Counted from the first letter of the stretch, positions 21,361-33,476 are shown. The stretch: 64,000 bases of DNA from Cherax quadricarinatus (GCF_038502225.1 NC_091300.1:52423676-52487675), one strand, 5' to 3'. The notes: generated by a model not told the origin, from the letters alone. A program made the numbers and translations.

Positions 21361-21822
21361 TATGGGTTGTTTGCAATTCGTGAGTCATAAACTATTCATG
21401 TTATGTTGTCTGGAAAACTTATTTATAAATAGTGAAATAACATTGATGGAGGGGATATACGGGAACTCAACATTCAGACATCTGGCGTATACTCTATTCG
21501 TAAATATTTCTTCACTGCTTTATTGATGGCAGTCTTTCTGGAATTCTTCCTTCACGACCAGGTGAAACACGCCTTTGAACAGTACCTGTATTGGTAATAC
21601 TGTACAGCAAGAACATGAGGTAGATTAACACTTAAAAGTTCTAGTATGTGAAAAGTTGAGCTAATCTGTAAAGTGTCTTTATTTTAACTGACGGTAACTC
21701 TTATACTTTTCAACCTACAATTAAAAATAAAGCTGGTCTTTCTTACTGCCTCAGTAAAATGTCTAATAGCTTTTATATTTTTTAGCTTCAATTACTCTTA
21801 GCCAATTTTCAAGCTATTATCT
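21360..21822. other. No gene seen
   Basis: AT-rich DNA without recognisable features. Confidence 0.6.

Positions 21823-21823
<1 letters not shown>

Positions 21824-21861
<38 letters not shown>
21824..21861. repeat. (AC)n microsatellite upstream of LINE A8
   Basis: About 19 units on the plus strand, directly joined to the truncated 5' end of A8. Confidence 0.95.
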
Positions 21862-21862
<1 letters not shown>

Positions 21863-22028
21863 GCGATGTAGTGGAGGCAGGAACTATACATAGTTTTAAG
21901 ACGAGGTATGATAAAGCTCATGGAGAAGGGGGAGAGAGGACTTAGTAGCGGTCGGTGAAGAGGGGAGGGCCAGGAGCCGAGTCTCGACCCCTGCAGCCAC
22001 AATTAGGTGAGTACAGTTAGGTGAGTGC
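21862..22028 (+). mobile_element. LINE A8, short 3'-end fragment of family A
   Basis: Starts at aagcgatgtagtggaggcag, the last coding part of ORF2, and runs through the ccccgcctc-like 3' untranslated region to the aggtgagtaca tandem and (AC)n. It is a strongly 5'-truncated insertion with (AC)n on both sides. Confidence 0.85.
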
Positions 22029-22217
22029 ACACACACAGACACACAGACACACACACGCACACTTGGTAAGCTTTAGAATTACTGGTATTACTACCGGTAT
22101 TTATTAGCAATATGAATACTTAGAAGTGGGGGCACACACACACACACACACCACACACACACACACAGGAACAAGCACTTGTAAAAACTGTAGTACACAC
22201 ACACACACACACATACA

Positions 22218-22250
<33 letters not shown>
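22028..22250. repeat. (AC)n-rich tract between LINEs A8 and A3
   Basis: Several (AC)n and (ACAG/ACAT)n runs with about 70 bp of ordinary sequence in the middle (22064-22134). It links the 3' end of A8 to the truncated 5' end of A3. Confidence 0.9.
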
Positions 22251-22251
<1 letters not shown>

Positions 22252-24107
22252 AAGACAATATGAAAATGACATAGCAGCGAAAGCCAAATCTGACCCGAAA
22301 CTGTTGTACAGCCACATCAGGAGGAAAACAACAGTCAAGGACCAGGTAATCAGGCTAAGGAAGGAAGGAGGAGAGACAACAAGAAATGACCGTGAAGTAT
22401 GTGAAGAACTCAACAAGATATTCAAAGAAGTGTTCACAGAGGAGACAGAAGGGACTCCAGAAAGACGGAGAAGTGGGGCACACCACCAAGTGCTGGACAC
22501 AGTGCACACAACCAAGGAAGAAGTGAAGAGGCTTCTGAGTGAGCTAGATACCTCAAAGGCAATGGGGCCAGATAACATCTCCCCATGGGTATTGAGAGAG
22601 GGAGCAGAGGCGCTATGTGTACCCCTAACAACAATATTCAATACATCTATCGAAACAGGGAGATTGCCTGAGGCATGGAAGACAGCAAATGTAGTCCCAA
22701 TCTTTAAAAAAGGAGACAGACATGAAGCATTAAACTACAGACCAGTGTCACTGACATGTATAGTATGCAAAATCATGGAGAAGATTATAAGGAGAAGAGT
22801 GGTGGAACACCTAGAAAGGAACGATCTCATCAACAGCAGCCAACATGGTTTCAGGGACGGGAAATCCTGTGTCACAAACCTACTGGAGTTCTATGACATG
22901 GTGACAGCAGTAAGACAAGAGAGAGAGGGGTGGGTGGATTGCATTTTCTTGGACTGCAAGAAGGCGTTTGACACAGTTCCACACAAGAGATTAGTGCAAA
23001 AACTGGAGGACCAAGCAGGGATAACAGGGAAGGCACTACAATGGATCAGGGAATACTTGTCAGGAAGACAGCAGCGAGTCATGGTACGTGGCGAGGTGTC
23101 AGAGTGGGCACCTGTGACCAGCGGGGTCCCGCAGGGGTCAGTCCTAGGACCAGTGCTGTTTCTGGTATTTGTGAATGACATGACGGAAGGAATAGACTCT
23201 GAGGTGTCCCTGTTTGCAGATGACGTGAAGTTGATGAGAAGAATTCACTCGATCGAAGACCAGGCAGAACTACAAAGGGATCTGGACAGGCTGCAGACCT
23301 GGTCCAGCAATTGGCTCCTGGAGTTCAATCCCACCAAGTGCAAAGTCATGAAGATTGGGGAAGGGCAAAGAAGGCCGCAGACGGAGTACAGTCTAGGGGG
23401 TCAGAGACTACAAACCTCACTCAAGGAAAAAGATCTTGGGGTGAGTATAACACCAGGCACATCTCCTGAAGCGCACATCAACCAAATAACTGCTGCAGCA
23501 TATGGGCGTCTAGCAAACCTCAGAACAGCATTCCGACATCTTAATAAGGAATCATTCAGGACCCTGTACACCGTGTACGTTAGGCCCATATTGGAGTATG
23601 CGGCACCAGTTTGGAACCCACACCTAGCCAAGCACGTGAAGAAACTAGAAAAAGTGCAAAGGTTTGCAACAAGACTAGTCCCAGAGCTAAGAGGTATGTC
23701 CTACGAGGAGAGGTTAAGGGAAATCAACCTGACGACACTGGAGGACAGGAGAGATAGGGGGGACATGATAACGACATACAAAATACTGAGAGATATTGAC
23801 AAGGTGGACAAAGACAGGATGTTCCAGAGATTGGACACAGTAACAAGGGGACACAGTTGGAAGCTGAAGACACAGATGAATCACAGGGATGTTAGGAAGT
23901 ATTTCTTCAGCCACAGAGTAGTCAGTAAGTGGAATAGTTTGGGAAGCGATGTAGTGGAGGCAGGATCCATACATAGCTTTAAGCAGAGGTATGATAAAGC
24001 TCACGGCTCAGGGAGAGTGACCTAGTAGCGATCAGTGAAGAGGCGGGGCCAGGAGCTCGGACTCGACCCCCGCAACCTCAACTAGGTGAGTACAACTAGG
24101 TGAGTAC
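22251..24107 (+). mobile_element. LINE A3, 5'-truncated family A copy with open RT
   Basis: Begins within the EN-RT linker, directly after (AC)n, and ends with two actaggtgagtaca units and (AC)n. It is nearly identical to A4 over its length and has no lesion in its coding part, which points to recent insertion. Confidence 0.9.
22253..24025 (+). CDS. LINE A3 reverse transcriptase, uninterrupted partial ORF2
   Basis: The frame is open from the truncation point ([10 protein letters not shown]) to the natural ORF2 stop at 24025, about 590 codons. It holds the RT fingers ([12 protein letters not shown]), [24 protein letters not shown] (motif A), [11 protein letters not shown] (motif B), [10 protein letters not shown] (motif C) and the thumb and C-terminal region ([15 protein letters not shown]). 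No endonuclease or ORF1 is present and no promoter is evident, so it is a dead-on-arrival copy despite its clean frame. It is the best reference for the family's RT. Confidence 0.9.
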   Translation, partial: RQYENDIAAKAKSDPKLLYSHIRRKTTVKDQVIRLRKEGGETTRNDREVCEELNKIFKEVFTEETEGTPERRRSGAHHQVLDTVHTTKEEVKRLLSELDTSKAMGPDNISPWVLREGAEALCVPLTTIFNTSIETGRLPEAWKTANVVPIFKKGDRHEALNYRPVSLTCIVCKIMEKIIRRRVVEHLERNDLINSSQHGFRDGKSCVTNLLEFYDMVTAVRQEREGWVDCIFLDCKKAFDTVPHKRLVQKLEDQAGITGKALQWIREYLSGRQQRVMVRGEVSEWAPVTSGVPQGSVLGPVLFLVFVNDMTEGIDSEVSLFADDVKLMRRIHSIEDQAELQRDLDRLQTWSSNWLLEFNPTKCKVMKIGEGQRRPQTEYSLGGQRLQTSLKEKDLGVSITPGTSPEAHINQITAAAYGRLANLRTAFRHLNKESFRTLYTVYVRPILEYAAPVWNPHLAKHVKKLEKVQRFATRLVPELRGMSYEERLREINLTTLEDRRDRGDMITTYKILRDIDKVDKDRMFQRLDTVTRGHSWKLKTQMNHRDVRKYFFSHRVVSKWNSLGSDVVEAGSIHSFKQRYDKAHGSGRVT

Positions 24108-24157
24108 ACACACATACACAGGAATTCACACCTTCCTGTGAAGTGACCCTCTAACCC

Positions 24158-24159
<2 letters not shown>

Positions 24160-24204
<45 letters not shown>

Positions 24205-24572
24205 ACCTATCTCTCTACCTATCTCTCTCTCTACCTATCTCTCTTTCTACCTATCTCTCACCCCTCTCCCATCTCTCCACTCTCCCATCTCTCCCCTCTC
24301 CCTTTTCCCATCTCTCTCCCGTCCTCCCCTCTCCCGTCCTCCCCTCTCTCTCCCCCTATTCTCTCTCTCCCCTCTCTCTCCCCCTATTCTCTCTCTCCCC
24401 TCTCTCTCTTCCATCTCCCCCCTCTATACCCATTCTCCCCCGTCTCTCCCCCTCACTCTCCCCCTCTCTCTCCCCTCTCCCTCCCTCTTTGCCCCATCTC
24501 TCCCTCACCTCTCTCTCTCTCTCTCTCCCTTTCCCTTCTAACTCTCCCCCTATCTCTCCCCTTCTACCTTTC

Positions 24573-24621
<49 letters not shown>
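24160..24621 (+). repeat. CT-rich 5' untranslated region of LINE A4
   Basis: About 460 bp of nearly pure C and T, including (CT)n runs at 24170-24202 and 24575-24620 and units such as ctctacctat and ctctccccctattctc. It ends in an A-run just before the ORF1 ATG. It corresponds to 7570-7905 in A2. Confidence 0.85.
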
Positions 24622-24628
24622 AAAAAAT

Positions 24629-25642
24629 ATGGTGGGGACTCGCAGAAACCAGGGATCAGATAAGAATGGTTCTGGTAGGGAGGAGTGGATGGAGGAGCAG
24701 TGGAAAAGGATGGAACAAGAATATTGGGAGAGCTTTCTGAAAAAATGGAGAAAGAGCTCTCTGTGAAATTGAAAAAGAGGTTGGAGAAGGAGACAAAGAA
24801 TTGGGAGGCACAAGTTGAAACTGCAGTAGCCAAGATAAGGGTCCTAGAAGTTGAGATAAACAGGATGAAGCGAGTTACAGGGGCAGTGACCAGAGAAGAC
24901 ACAGCATACGAAGCTGAGAGGCCGAACAGGAAGGAAGGAGATATGAATTATGCTAAGGTCATATCAACCTATCAACAAGGGCCAAGGAGTGAAAGGGAAG
25001 AACAGCTGGGTGCAGATGGAGAGGGTGATAGGTCGAATGCTGAGGCACAACCATGCTACCAAGAACCACTGGAAAAATCAAGGGAGAAAATGACCACATA
25101 CAGACAGGATCCAGAGTCACAGAGGGTGAGGTAATGGGAGGAGAAAAATGCAAAATCAGTGTTTATCCATGGGCTTCAGGAGAGAGAGGAAAGGACACAC
25201 ACTGAAAGGCGGCAGGAAGAAAGGAGATTGAGGAAATCATCACGGAAATAGGTAAAGAAGAGATGGATGAGATTGTAAATTTTCAGAGAATAGGGGGGTA
25301 TGTGAAGGGGAGAAACTGACCAATCAAGCTGATTCTCAGGACGGACACAGTGCAGAACAGGATCCTCCAAGAGAAACCACGGTTGAAATACTCTGAAGAG
25401 TACAAGAGGATGTTCCTAGACAGAGACAGAACACAAACAGAATGACAGCAGCTGAGGGAGAGGGCAAAAAAGTGAAAGGAGCTAGGAAAGGAGACAAGGA
25501 TGGAACCAGCAAAGGTCAGAGCAGAACAGAGCAGCAAGGGCAAGCACACACACAACTATCCTCAGAACCCCACAACCTATCACAACATCCCAACACACAC
25601 TATAATTCATACCCACAGCTTCCACTCAACACCCAGCTATAG
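24629..25642 (+). pseudogene. LINE A4 ORF1, frameshifted
   Basis: Starts M-V-G-T-R-R-N-Q at 24629. An 11-nt deletion near 24725 shifts into the frame reading M-E-K-E-L-S-V-K-L-K-K-R-L (coiled coil). A stop at about 25132 and further stops and frameshifts break the RRM and C-terminal domain (D-R-D-R-T-Q-T-E). The tail N-T-H-Y-N-S-Y-P-Q-L ends at 25642. Same architecture as ORF1 of A2. Confidence 0.78.
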
Positions 25643-25709
25643 AATCCCACAGTATGTTGCCAGGTCTCCCACCCTCACAGGCCACCCATCGACAGTGTTG
25701 AAAAGGAAA

Positions 25710-28555
25710 CTGAAGGTATGGTACACAAACGCTGATGGAATAACAAATAAGTGGGAGGAGTGGCACGAAAGAGTCAAAGAGGCATTGCTGAACATCATAG
25801 CTCTCATAGAAACCAAGCTTACAGGTATGATAACAGATGCCATCTTTCCAACGGGATACTGGATCCTGAAGAAAGACAGAGGGAACAGGAGGGTGGAGGA
25901 GTTGCACTGCTGATGAAAAATCAATGGAATTTTGATGAGCTGGAGAGAGGAGAGAGCGGAGAAACAAGCTATTACATAGCGGGAACACTTCACTCTGGAG
26001 GTCCCAAGGTGGTAATCGCAGTGATGTATAACCTACAACAGAACAGCAGGAGGCCAAGGCAAGAGTATGACGAGAACAATAATGGTTGACACACTGGCTG
26101 CAGTGGCCAGAAGAGCTCATGCATGCAGGTCAAAGCTCCTGATCATGGGTGACTTTAACCACAAGGAAATCGATTGGGAGAACTTGGAGCCACATGGGGG
26201 CCAAGATACATGGAGGGCTAAGATGATGGAGGTGGTACTGGAAAACTTCATGTACCAACAAATAAGGAACACTACAAGAGAGAGAGGAGAGGATGAACCA
26301 GCAAAGCTGGACTTAGCATTCACCTTGAGTAGTGCAGATATTGAGGACATCACATATGAAAGACCCCTTCGGGCCAGCGATCATGTGATTTTAAGCTTCG
26401 AATACATAGTAGAGCTACAAGTGGAGGGGGAAGCAGGAAGGCCAGGACGAATGAAGCCAAACTACAAGAAAGGGGACTACACCGGAATGAGGAACTTCAT
26501 GAACGGGGTTCAGTGGGACAGAGAACTGGAAGGGAAGCCAGTTAATGAGATGATGGAATATGTAGCAACAATGTGCAAGGAGGCTGAGGAGAGGTTTGTA
26601 CCTAAGGGTAACAGGAATAATGAAAAAGCCAGGATGAGCCCATGGTTCACCCAAAGGTGCAGGGAGGCAAAAACCAAGTGTGCTAGGGAATGGAAGAAAT
26701 ATAGAAGCCAAATGACCCAGGAGAATAAGGAGAGCAGTCGTAGAGCCAGAAACGAATATGCACAGATAAGAAGGGAGGCCCAACGACAATATAAAAACGA
26801 CATAGCAGCGAAAGCCAGATCTGACCCGAAACTGTTATACAGCCACATCAGGAGGAAAACAACAGTCAAGGGCCAAGTGATCAGGCTAAGGAAGGAAGGA
26901 GGAGAGACAAGAAATTACCGTGAAGTATGTGAGGAACTCAACAAGAGATTCAAAGAAGTGTTCACAGAGGAGACAGAAGGGCTCCAGAAAGACGGAGAGG
27001 TGGGGCACACCACCAAGTGCTGGACACAGTGCACACAACCGAGGAAGAGGTGAAGAGGTTTCTGAGTGAGCTAGATACCTCAAAGGCAATGGGGCCAGAT
27101 AACATCTCCCCATGGGTCCTGAGAGAGGGAGCAGAGGGGCTATGTGTACCCCTAACAACAATATTCAATACATCTATCGTAACAGGAAGATTGCCTGAGG
27201 CATGGAAGACAGCAAATGTAGTCCCAATCTTTAAAAAAGGAGACAGACATGAAGCACTAAACTACAGACCAGTGCCACTGACATGTATAGTATGCAAAAT
27301 CATGGAGAAGATTATCAGGAGAAGAGTGGTGGAACACCTAGAAAGGAATGATCTCATCAACAGCAGGCAACATGGTTTCAGGGCCGGGAAATCCTGTGTC
27401 ACAAACCTACTGGAGTTCTATGACATGGTGACAGCAGTAAGACAAGAGAGAGAGGGGTGGGTGGATTGCATATTCTTGGACTGCAAGAAGGCGTTTGACA
27501 CAGTTCCACACAAGAGATTAGTGCAAAAACTGGAGGACCAAGCAGGGATAACAGGGAAGGCACTACAATGGATCAGGGAATACTTGTAAGGAAGACAGCA
27601 GCGAGTCATGGTACGTGGCGAGGTGTCAGAGTGGCCACCTGTGACCAGCGGGGTCCCACTGGGATCAGTCCTAGGACCAGTGCTGTTTCTGGTATTTGTG
27701 AACGACATGACGGAAGGAATAGACTGCGTAGTGTCTCTGTTTGCAGATGACGTGAAGTTGATGAGAAGAATTCACTCGATCGAAGACTAGGCAGAACTAC
27801 AAAGGGATCTAGACAGGCTGCAGACCTGGTCCAGCAATTGGCTCCTGGAGTTTAATCCCACCAAGTACAAAGTTATGAAGATTGGGGAAGAGCAAAGAAG
27901 ACCGCAGACAGAGTACAGTCTAGGGGGCCAGAGACTACAAACCTCACTCAAGGAAAAAGATCTTGAGGTCAGTATAACACCAGGCACATCTCCTGAAGTG
28001 CATATCAACCAAATAACGGCTGCAGCATATGGGCGCCTAGCAAACCTCAGAACAGCATTCCGACATCTTAATAAGGAATCGTTCAGGACCCTGTACACCG
28101 TCTACGTTAGGCCCATATTGGAGTATGCGGCACCAGTTTAGAACCCACACCTAGCCAAGCACGTAGAGAAACTAGAGAAAGTGCAAAAGTTTGCAACAAG
28201 ACTAGTCCCAGAGCTAAGAGGTATGTCCTACGAGGAGAGGTTAAGGGAAATCAACCTGACGGCACTGGAAGACAGGAGAGATAGGGAGAACATGCTAACG
28301 ACATACAAAATACTGAGAGGAATTGACAAGGTGGACAAAGACAGGATGTTCCAGAGATTGGACACAGTAACAAGGGGACACAGTTGGAAGTTGAAGACAC
28401 AGGTGAATCACAGGGATTTTAGGAAGTATTTCTTCAGCCACAGAGTAGTCAGAAAGTGTAATAGTTTGGGAAGCGATGTAGTGGAGGCAGGATCCATACA
28501 TAGCTTTAAGCAGAGGTATGATAAAGCTCACGGTTCACGGAGAGTGACCAAGTAG
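25710..28555 (+). pseudogene. LINE A4 ORF2: endonuclease-reverse transcriptase
   Basis: The endonuclease begins K-L-K-V-W-Y-T-N-A-D-G near 25710 and is split by frameshifts around 25900 and 26080. G-D-F-N-H-K-E-I-D-W-E-N and A-S-D-H-V-I-L-S are intact. The linker runs to about 27000, where a 1-nt loss in the segment before the RT (about 26980) shifts frame. The RT frame is then constant to 28555, with TAA at about 27587 and TAG at about 27788 and 28139. Motif A, S-G-V-P-L-G-S-V (Q changed to L in motif B) and F-A-D-D are visible. Confidence 0.88.
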
Positions 28556-28644
28556 CGGCCTGTAAAGAGGCGGGGCCAGGAGCTCGGACTCGACCCCTGC
28601 AACCTCAACTAGGTGAGTACAACTAGGTGAGTACACACACACAC

Positions 28645-30005
28645 TGGAACCCTAGTCCATGGAACAATTACGTACCTATGAAATTCTTTTTTACTATCTC
28701 ATGAGTGTGGAATTCATAATCAATCAAACTAACATATACGCGCCTGGACAAATCCCTCGCCGTTTCACCCAAGTATACTGCATCAATATTTATAAAAGTG
28801 ATGAAGTAGACGCCTGAACTCTCTTGAGGCTGACGTTAACTCTCTTACATCTTGTAATGTAACGCAGTGTAGGAGATTTCCATTCTCCCATAGCGCATGT
28901 TTATCAGGAAAATTATAGTAGACATGCAAGCAACAGTGAAATGTTACAATAAAAAAGTGAATCACAATGAAATGTAAAAATAAATTTTCTCAGTGAAAGA
29001 AAGAAATGGATAATTTTTTAAACATACACAGAAACTTTGTTTCGAAATCTCACACACGATGAAACTGTGTTCTGTACATTGAAACACCTTGACACATGTT
29101 GAGAATGGAGTAATAACAGCTAGCAGATGTTATTAGTGGCACAATATTCCCAGACACTGTCGTTATACTTGCCAGAATATTGCTCTTCGAATGATTAAAG
29201 ATGTTCAGAAAATCAGCATACACCATAACGAAATTAATGGAGCACTAAAACAAACCAGGAAGTAAGTAACCAGTCTTGTACAGATTTTAAGCCCCTTCAA
29301 TAAGAAAGACCATTCAATCAGCCATATAGTATGGAATTTATATCTTTATAAGCGAGTGCATAATTTGTGTCATGGTCTTTTATTCTGGCTAGGAAAAATA
29401 ATTCTTTTGTATGAAATGAGGATCTTTTTGTAAGAAGAACACCCATGGGTATAAAATGCCATATAACCTATGATTGGGACCAATAATAACTTCAGTGAAT
29501 CTGGCTTAACTGCGCCGGTTATCAAGGGCAGTTTCTTTATTGAACTTGACCAGTTAAAAAACGTTTCTCCCACAGTAAGATTATCATTAATACTCTACGT
29601 CACTATTTTTTCCGATTTTCTATTTCTTTACGAAAGTTTACAAATAATTTTTGTACACAACTTACTATATTAATGCCCGGAATTCAGAATTTGCATTACT
29701 TTATGTCCATATTTTTTTTTCTCAAATTATTATAGTTTGGCTAATTTAATATTAAACATTTGTGAACTCACAATAATTATTTTTTTACATTTATCAACTA
29801 TTAAATCGTATAGAAAACACTAATGCTAGTAGTAAACTAGCTAAGAGACTGCAGCTGTAGTTATATGTTCTCCTAGGATTTATATTCACTAATAAATTTT
29901 TTTTCGTCTGTGAAATTTATATCAACATTGAACATCACTTAAATACCTCTTGAACATATCTGGAGCAATTCTAACAACATTTCGAAATACAGTTATAGCT
30001 ATATT
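28645..30005. other. No gene seen
   Basis: About 1.36 kb of AT-rich DNA with T-runs and no reading frame that looks coding. Possibly ordinary intergenic or intronic DNA. Confidence 0.6.
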
Positions 30006-30007
30006 AC

Positions 30008-30070
30008 TTTTCTAGTCACTAATCCCCTGTGGGCTTAGCGCTTATAATAATATAAATAATAATAATAATA

Positions 30071-30102
<32 letters not shown>

Positions 30103-30103
30103 G
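30008..30103 (+). repeat. 3' end of repeat family F with (AAT)n tail
   Basis: aatcccctgtgggcttagcgctt followed by an imperfect (AAT)n run. The same end (aatcctctgggtttagcgctt then AAT) occurs inverted at 36551-36600. Confidence 0.6.
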
Positions 30104-30301
30104 TATGGTAGTAGGTTGGTAGACAGCAACCACCCAGAGAAGTACTACCGTCCTGCCAGATGACTGTGAAACAGAAACCTGTAACTGTTTTACATGACGG
30201 AAGGATTGCTGGTCTCTTTTTCTGTCTCATAGACATGCTAGATAACAGGGATATCTTCCTACTCCTACTTACAGTTTGGTCACACTTCACAGACACGCAC
30301 A

Positions 30302-30304
<3 letters not shown>

Positions 30305-30365
<61 letters not shown>
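30305..30365. repeat. (AT)n microsatellite within the RTE 5' region
   Basis: About 30 units, flanked by acacgcacatgc and acatacatatat. Confidence 0.95.
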
Positions 30366-30369
<4 letters not shown>

Positions 30370-30583
30370 CATATATCTAGGTTTTTTCTCCTTTTTCTAA
30401 ATAGCTCTTGTTCTTCTTTATTTCTTCTATTGTCCAAGGGGATGTGGAAAATAATGTTTCCTCCGTAAGCCATGCGTGTCGTATGAGGCGACTAAAATGC
30501 CGGGAGCAGTGGGCTAGTAACCCCTTCTCCTGTAGACATTTACTAAAAAAGAGAAGAAGAAAAACTTTATAAAACTGGGACGC

Positions 30584-31609
30584 TTGAATGTACGTGGATG
30601 TAGTGCGGATGGTAAGACACAGATGATTACTGATGTTACGAATGAAAAGAAGTTGGATGTCATGGCCCTAAGCGAAACAAAGCCGAAGGGGGTAGGGGAG
30701 TTTCTGTGGGGAGAAATAAATGGGATTAAATCTGGAGTATCTGAGAGAGTTAGAGCTAAGGAAGAGGTAGCAATAATGTTGAAGGATAAGTTATGGAAGG
30801 AGAAAAGAGAATATGAATGTGTAAATTCAAGGATTATGTGGATTAAAGGTTGGATGCGAAAAGTGGGTCATAAAAAGCGTGAATGCACCTGGAGAAGAGA
30901 GGATTGTAGAGGAGAGAGATTTTGGGAGATGTTAAGTGAATGTATAGGAGCCTTTGAACCAAGTGAGAGAGTAATTGTGGTAGGGGACCTGAATGATAAA
31001 GTAGGAGAAACTTTTAGAGAGAGTGTGGTAGGTAAGTTTGGGGTGCCAGGTGTAAATGATAATGGGGGCCCTCTGATTGGACTTTGTATAGAAAGGGGTT
31101 TAGTTATAGGTAATACATATTTTAAGAAAAAGGGGATAAATAAGTATACAAGATATGATGTAGGGCGAAATGACAGTAGTTTGTTGGATTATGTATTGGT
31201 AGATAAAAGACTGTTGAGTAGACTTCAGGATGTACATGTTTATAGAGGTGACAAAGATATATCAGATCACTTTTTAGTTGTAGCTACATTGAGAGTAAAA
31301 GGCAGATGGGATACAAGGAGAATAGAAGCATCAGGGAAGAGAGAGGTGAAGGTTTATAAACTAAAAGAGGAGGCAGTTAGGGTAAGATATAAACAACTAT
31401 TGGAGGATAGATGGGCTAATGAGAGCATAGGCAATGGGGTCGAAGAGGTATGGGGTAGGTTTAAAAATGTAGTGTTAGAGTGTTCAGCAGAAGTTTGTGG
31501 TTACAGGAAAGTGGGTGTGGGAGGGAAGAGGAGCGATTGGTGGAATGATGATGTAAAGAGAGTAGTAAGGGAGAAAAAGTTAGCTTATGAGAAGTTTTTA
31601 CAAAGTTAA
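30584..31609 (+). pseudogene. RTE-like LINE endonuclease domain
   Basis: 341 open codons starting M-N-V-R-G-C. Visible motifs: M-A-L-S-E-T-K (catalytic Glu), V-V-G-D-L-N-D-K-V-G (G-D-x-N), S-S-L-L-D-Y-V-L-V and I-S-D-H-F-L-V-V (S-D-H). The block around 30840-30900, normally an S-A-Y-G-P-type strand, is altered, suggesting small compensating frameshifts. The frame continues into the EN-RT linker (R-S-D-W-W-N-D-D-V) and is lost at about 31600. Confidence 0.8.
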
Positions 31610-33476
31610 TGATGCAAGGAGGGAAGAGTATATGGAGAAAGAGAGAGAGGTTAAGAGAGTGGTGAAGCAATGTAAAAAGAGAGCAAATGAGAGAGTGGGT
31701 GAGATGTTATCAACAAATTTTGTTGAAAATAAGAAAAAGTTTTGGAATGAGATTAACAAGTTAAGGAAGCCTAGAGAACAAATGGATTTGTCAGTTAAAA
31801 ATAGGAGAGGAGAGTTATTAAATGGAGAGTTAGAGGTATTGGGAAGATGGAGGGAATATTATGAGGAATTGTTAAATGTTGATGAAGATAGGGAAGCTGT
31901 GATTTCGTGTATAGGGCGAGAACGAATAACATCTTGTAGGAGTGAGGAAGGGCCAGTTGTGAGTGTGGGGGAAGTTCGTGAGGCAGTAGGTAAAATGAAA
32001 GGGGGTAAAGCACCTGGGATTGATGGGACAAAGATAGAAATGTTAAAAGCAGGTGGGGATATAGTTTTGGAGTGGTTTGTGCTATTATTTAATAAATGTA
32101 TGGAAGAGGGTAAGGTACCTAGGAATTGGCAGAGAGCATGCATAGTTCCTTTGTATAAAGGAAAGAGGGGACAAAAGAGAGTGCAAAAATTATAGGGGGA
32201 TAAGTCTGTTGAGTATACCTGGTAAAGTGTATGGTAGAGTTATTATTGAAAGAATTAAGAGTAAGACGGAAAATAGGATAGAAGATGAACAAGGAGGCTT
32301 TAGAAAAGGTAGGGGGTGTGTGGACCAGGTGTTTACAGTGAAACATATAAGTGAACAGTATTTACATAAGGCTAAAGAGGTTTTTGTGGAATTTATGGAA
32401 TTGGAAAAGGCGTCTGAAAGGGCGGATAGAGGGGCAATGTGGCAGATGTTGCAGATGTATGGTATAGGAGGTAGGTTACTGAAAGCAGTGAAGAGTTTTT
32501 ACGAGGATAGTGAGGCTCAAGTTAGAGTATGTAGGAAAGAGGGAGATTATTTCCCAGTAAAAGTAGGCCTTAGACAAGGATGTGTGATATTACCGTGGTT
32601 GTTCAATATATTTGTAGATTGGGTTGTAAGAGAAGTAAATGCGAGGGTCTTGGCAAGAGGTGTGGAGTTAAAAGATAAAGAATCACACAAAGTGTGAGTT
32701 GTCACAGTTGCTCTTTTCTGATGACACTGTGCTCTTGGGTGATTCTGAAGAGAAGTTGCAGAGGTTGGTGGATGAATTTGGTAGGGTATGTAAAAAGAAA
32801 ATTGAAAGCGAATACAGGAAAGAGTAAGGTTATAAGGATAAAAAGATTAGGTGACGAAAGACTGGATATTAGATTGGAGGGAGAGAGTATGGAGGAGGTG
32901 AATGTATTCAGATATTTGGGAGTGGACGTGTCAGCGGATGGGTCCATGAAAGATGAGGTGAATCATAGAATTGATGAGGGGAAAAGGGTGAGCGGTGCAC
33001 TTAGAAGTCTGAGGAGACAAAGAACTTTGTCCTTGGAAGCAAAGAGGGGAATGCATGAGAGTATAGTTTTACCAACGCTCTTGTATGGGTGTGAAGCATG
33101 GGTGATGAATGTTGCAGCGAGGAGAAGGCTGGAGGCAGTGGAGATGTCATGTCTGAGGGCAATGTGTTGTGTGAATATAATGCAGAGAATTCGTAGTTTG
33201 GAAGTTAGGAGGAGGTGCGGGATTACCAAAACTGTTGTCCAGAGGGCTGAGGAAGAGTTGTTGAGGTGATTCGGACATGTAGAGAGAATGGAGCGAAACA
33301 GAATGACTTCAAGAGTGTATCAGTCTGTAGTGGAAGGAAGGCGGGGTAGGGGTCGGCCTAGGAAAGATTGGAGGGAGGGAATGAAGGAGGTTTTGTGTGA
33401 GGGGCTTGGACTTCCAGCGGGCATGCGTGAGCGTGTTTGATAGGAGTGAATGGAGACAAATGGTTTTTAATACTTG
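31587..33476 (+). pseudogene. RTE-like LINE reverse transcriptase, frameshifted
   Basis: Pieces 31587-32195, 32209-32697 and 32694-33269 plus a tail to about 33476 are in different frames. They hold G-K-A-P-G-I-D-G-T (fingers), G-G-F-R-K-G-R-G-C-V-D-Q, F-M-E-L-E-K-A-S-E-R (motif A decayed), G-L-R-Q-G-C-V (motif B) and, across the frame change near 32700, L-L-F-S-D-D-T (A changed to S in F-A-D-D). The end reads F-G-H-V-E-R-M and G-R-G-R-P-R-K-D-W, the typical C-terminus of this group. Confidence 0.82.

Larger units (their letters stand above)
24119..28633 (+). mobile_element. LINE A4, full-length family A element
   Basis: About 4.5 kb: the 5' end caggaattcacaccttcctg (matching A2), CT-rich 5' untranslated region, ORF1 from 24629, ORF2 from about 25710 to 28555, and the 3' untranslated region with two aactaggtgagta units then (AC)n to 28644. 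Its 5' end joins the (AC)n that terminates A3, so A3 and A4 are in direct tandem. It carries more lesions than A2. Confidence 0.87.

Noticed and set aside
22028..22250. CRISPR-like repeat-spacer pattern
   Set aside because: Only (AC)n runs with irregular interruptions.
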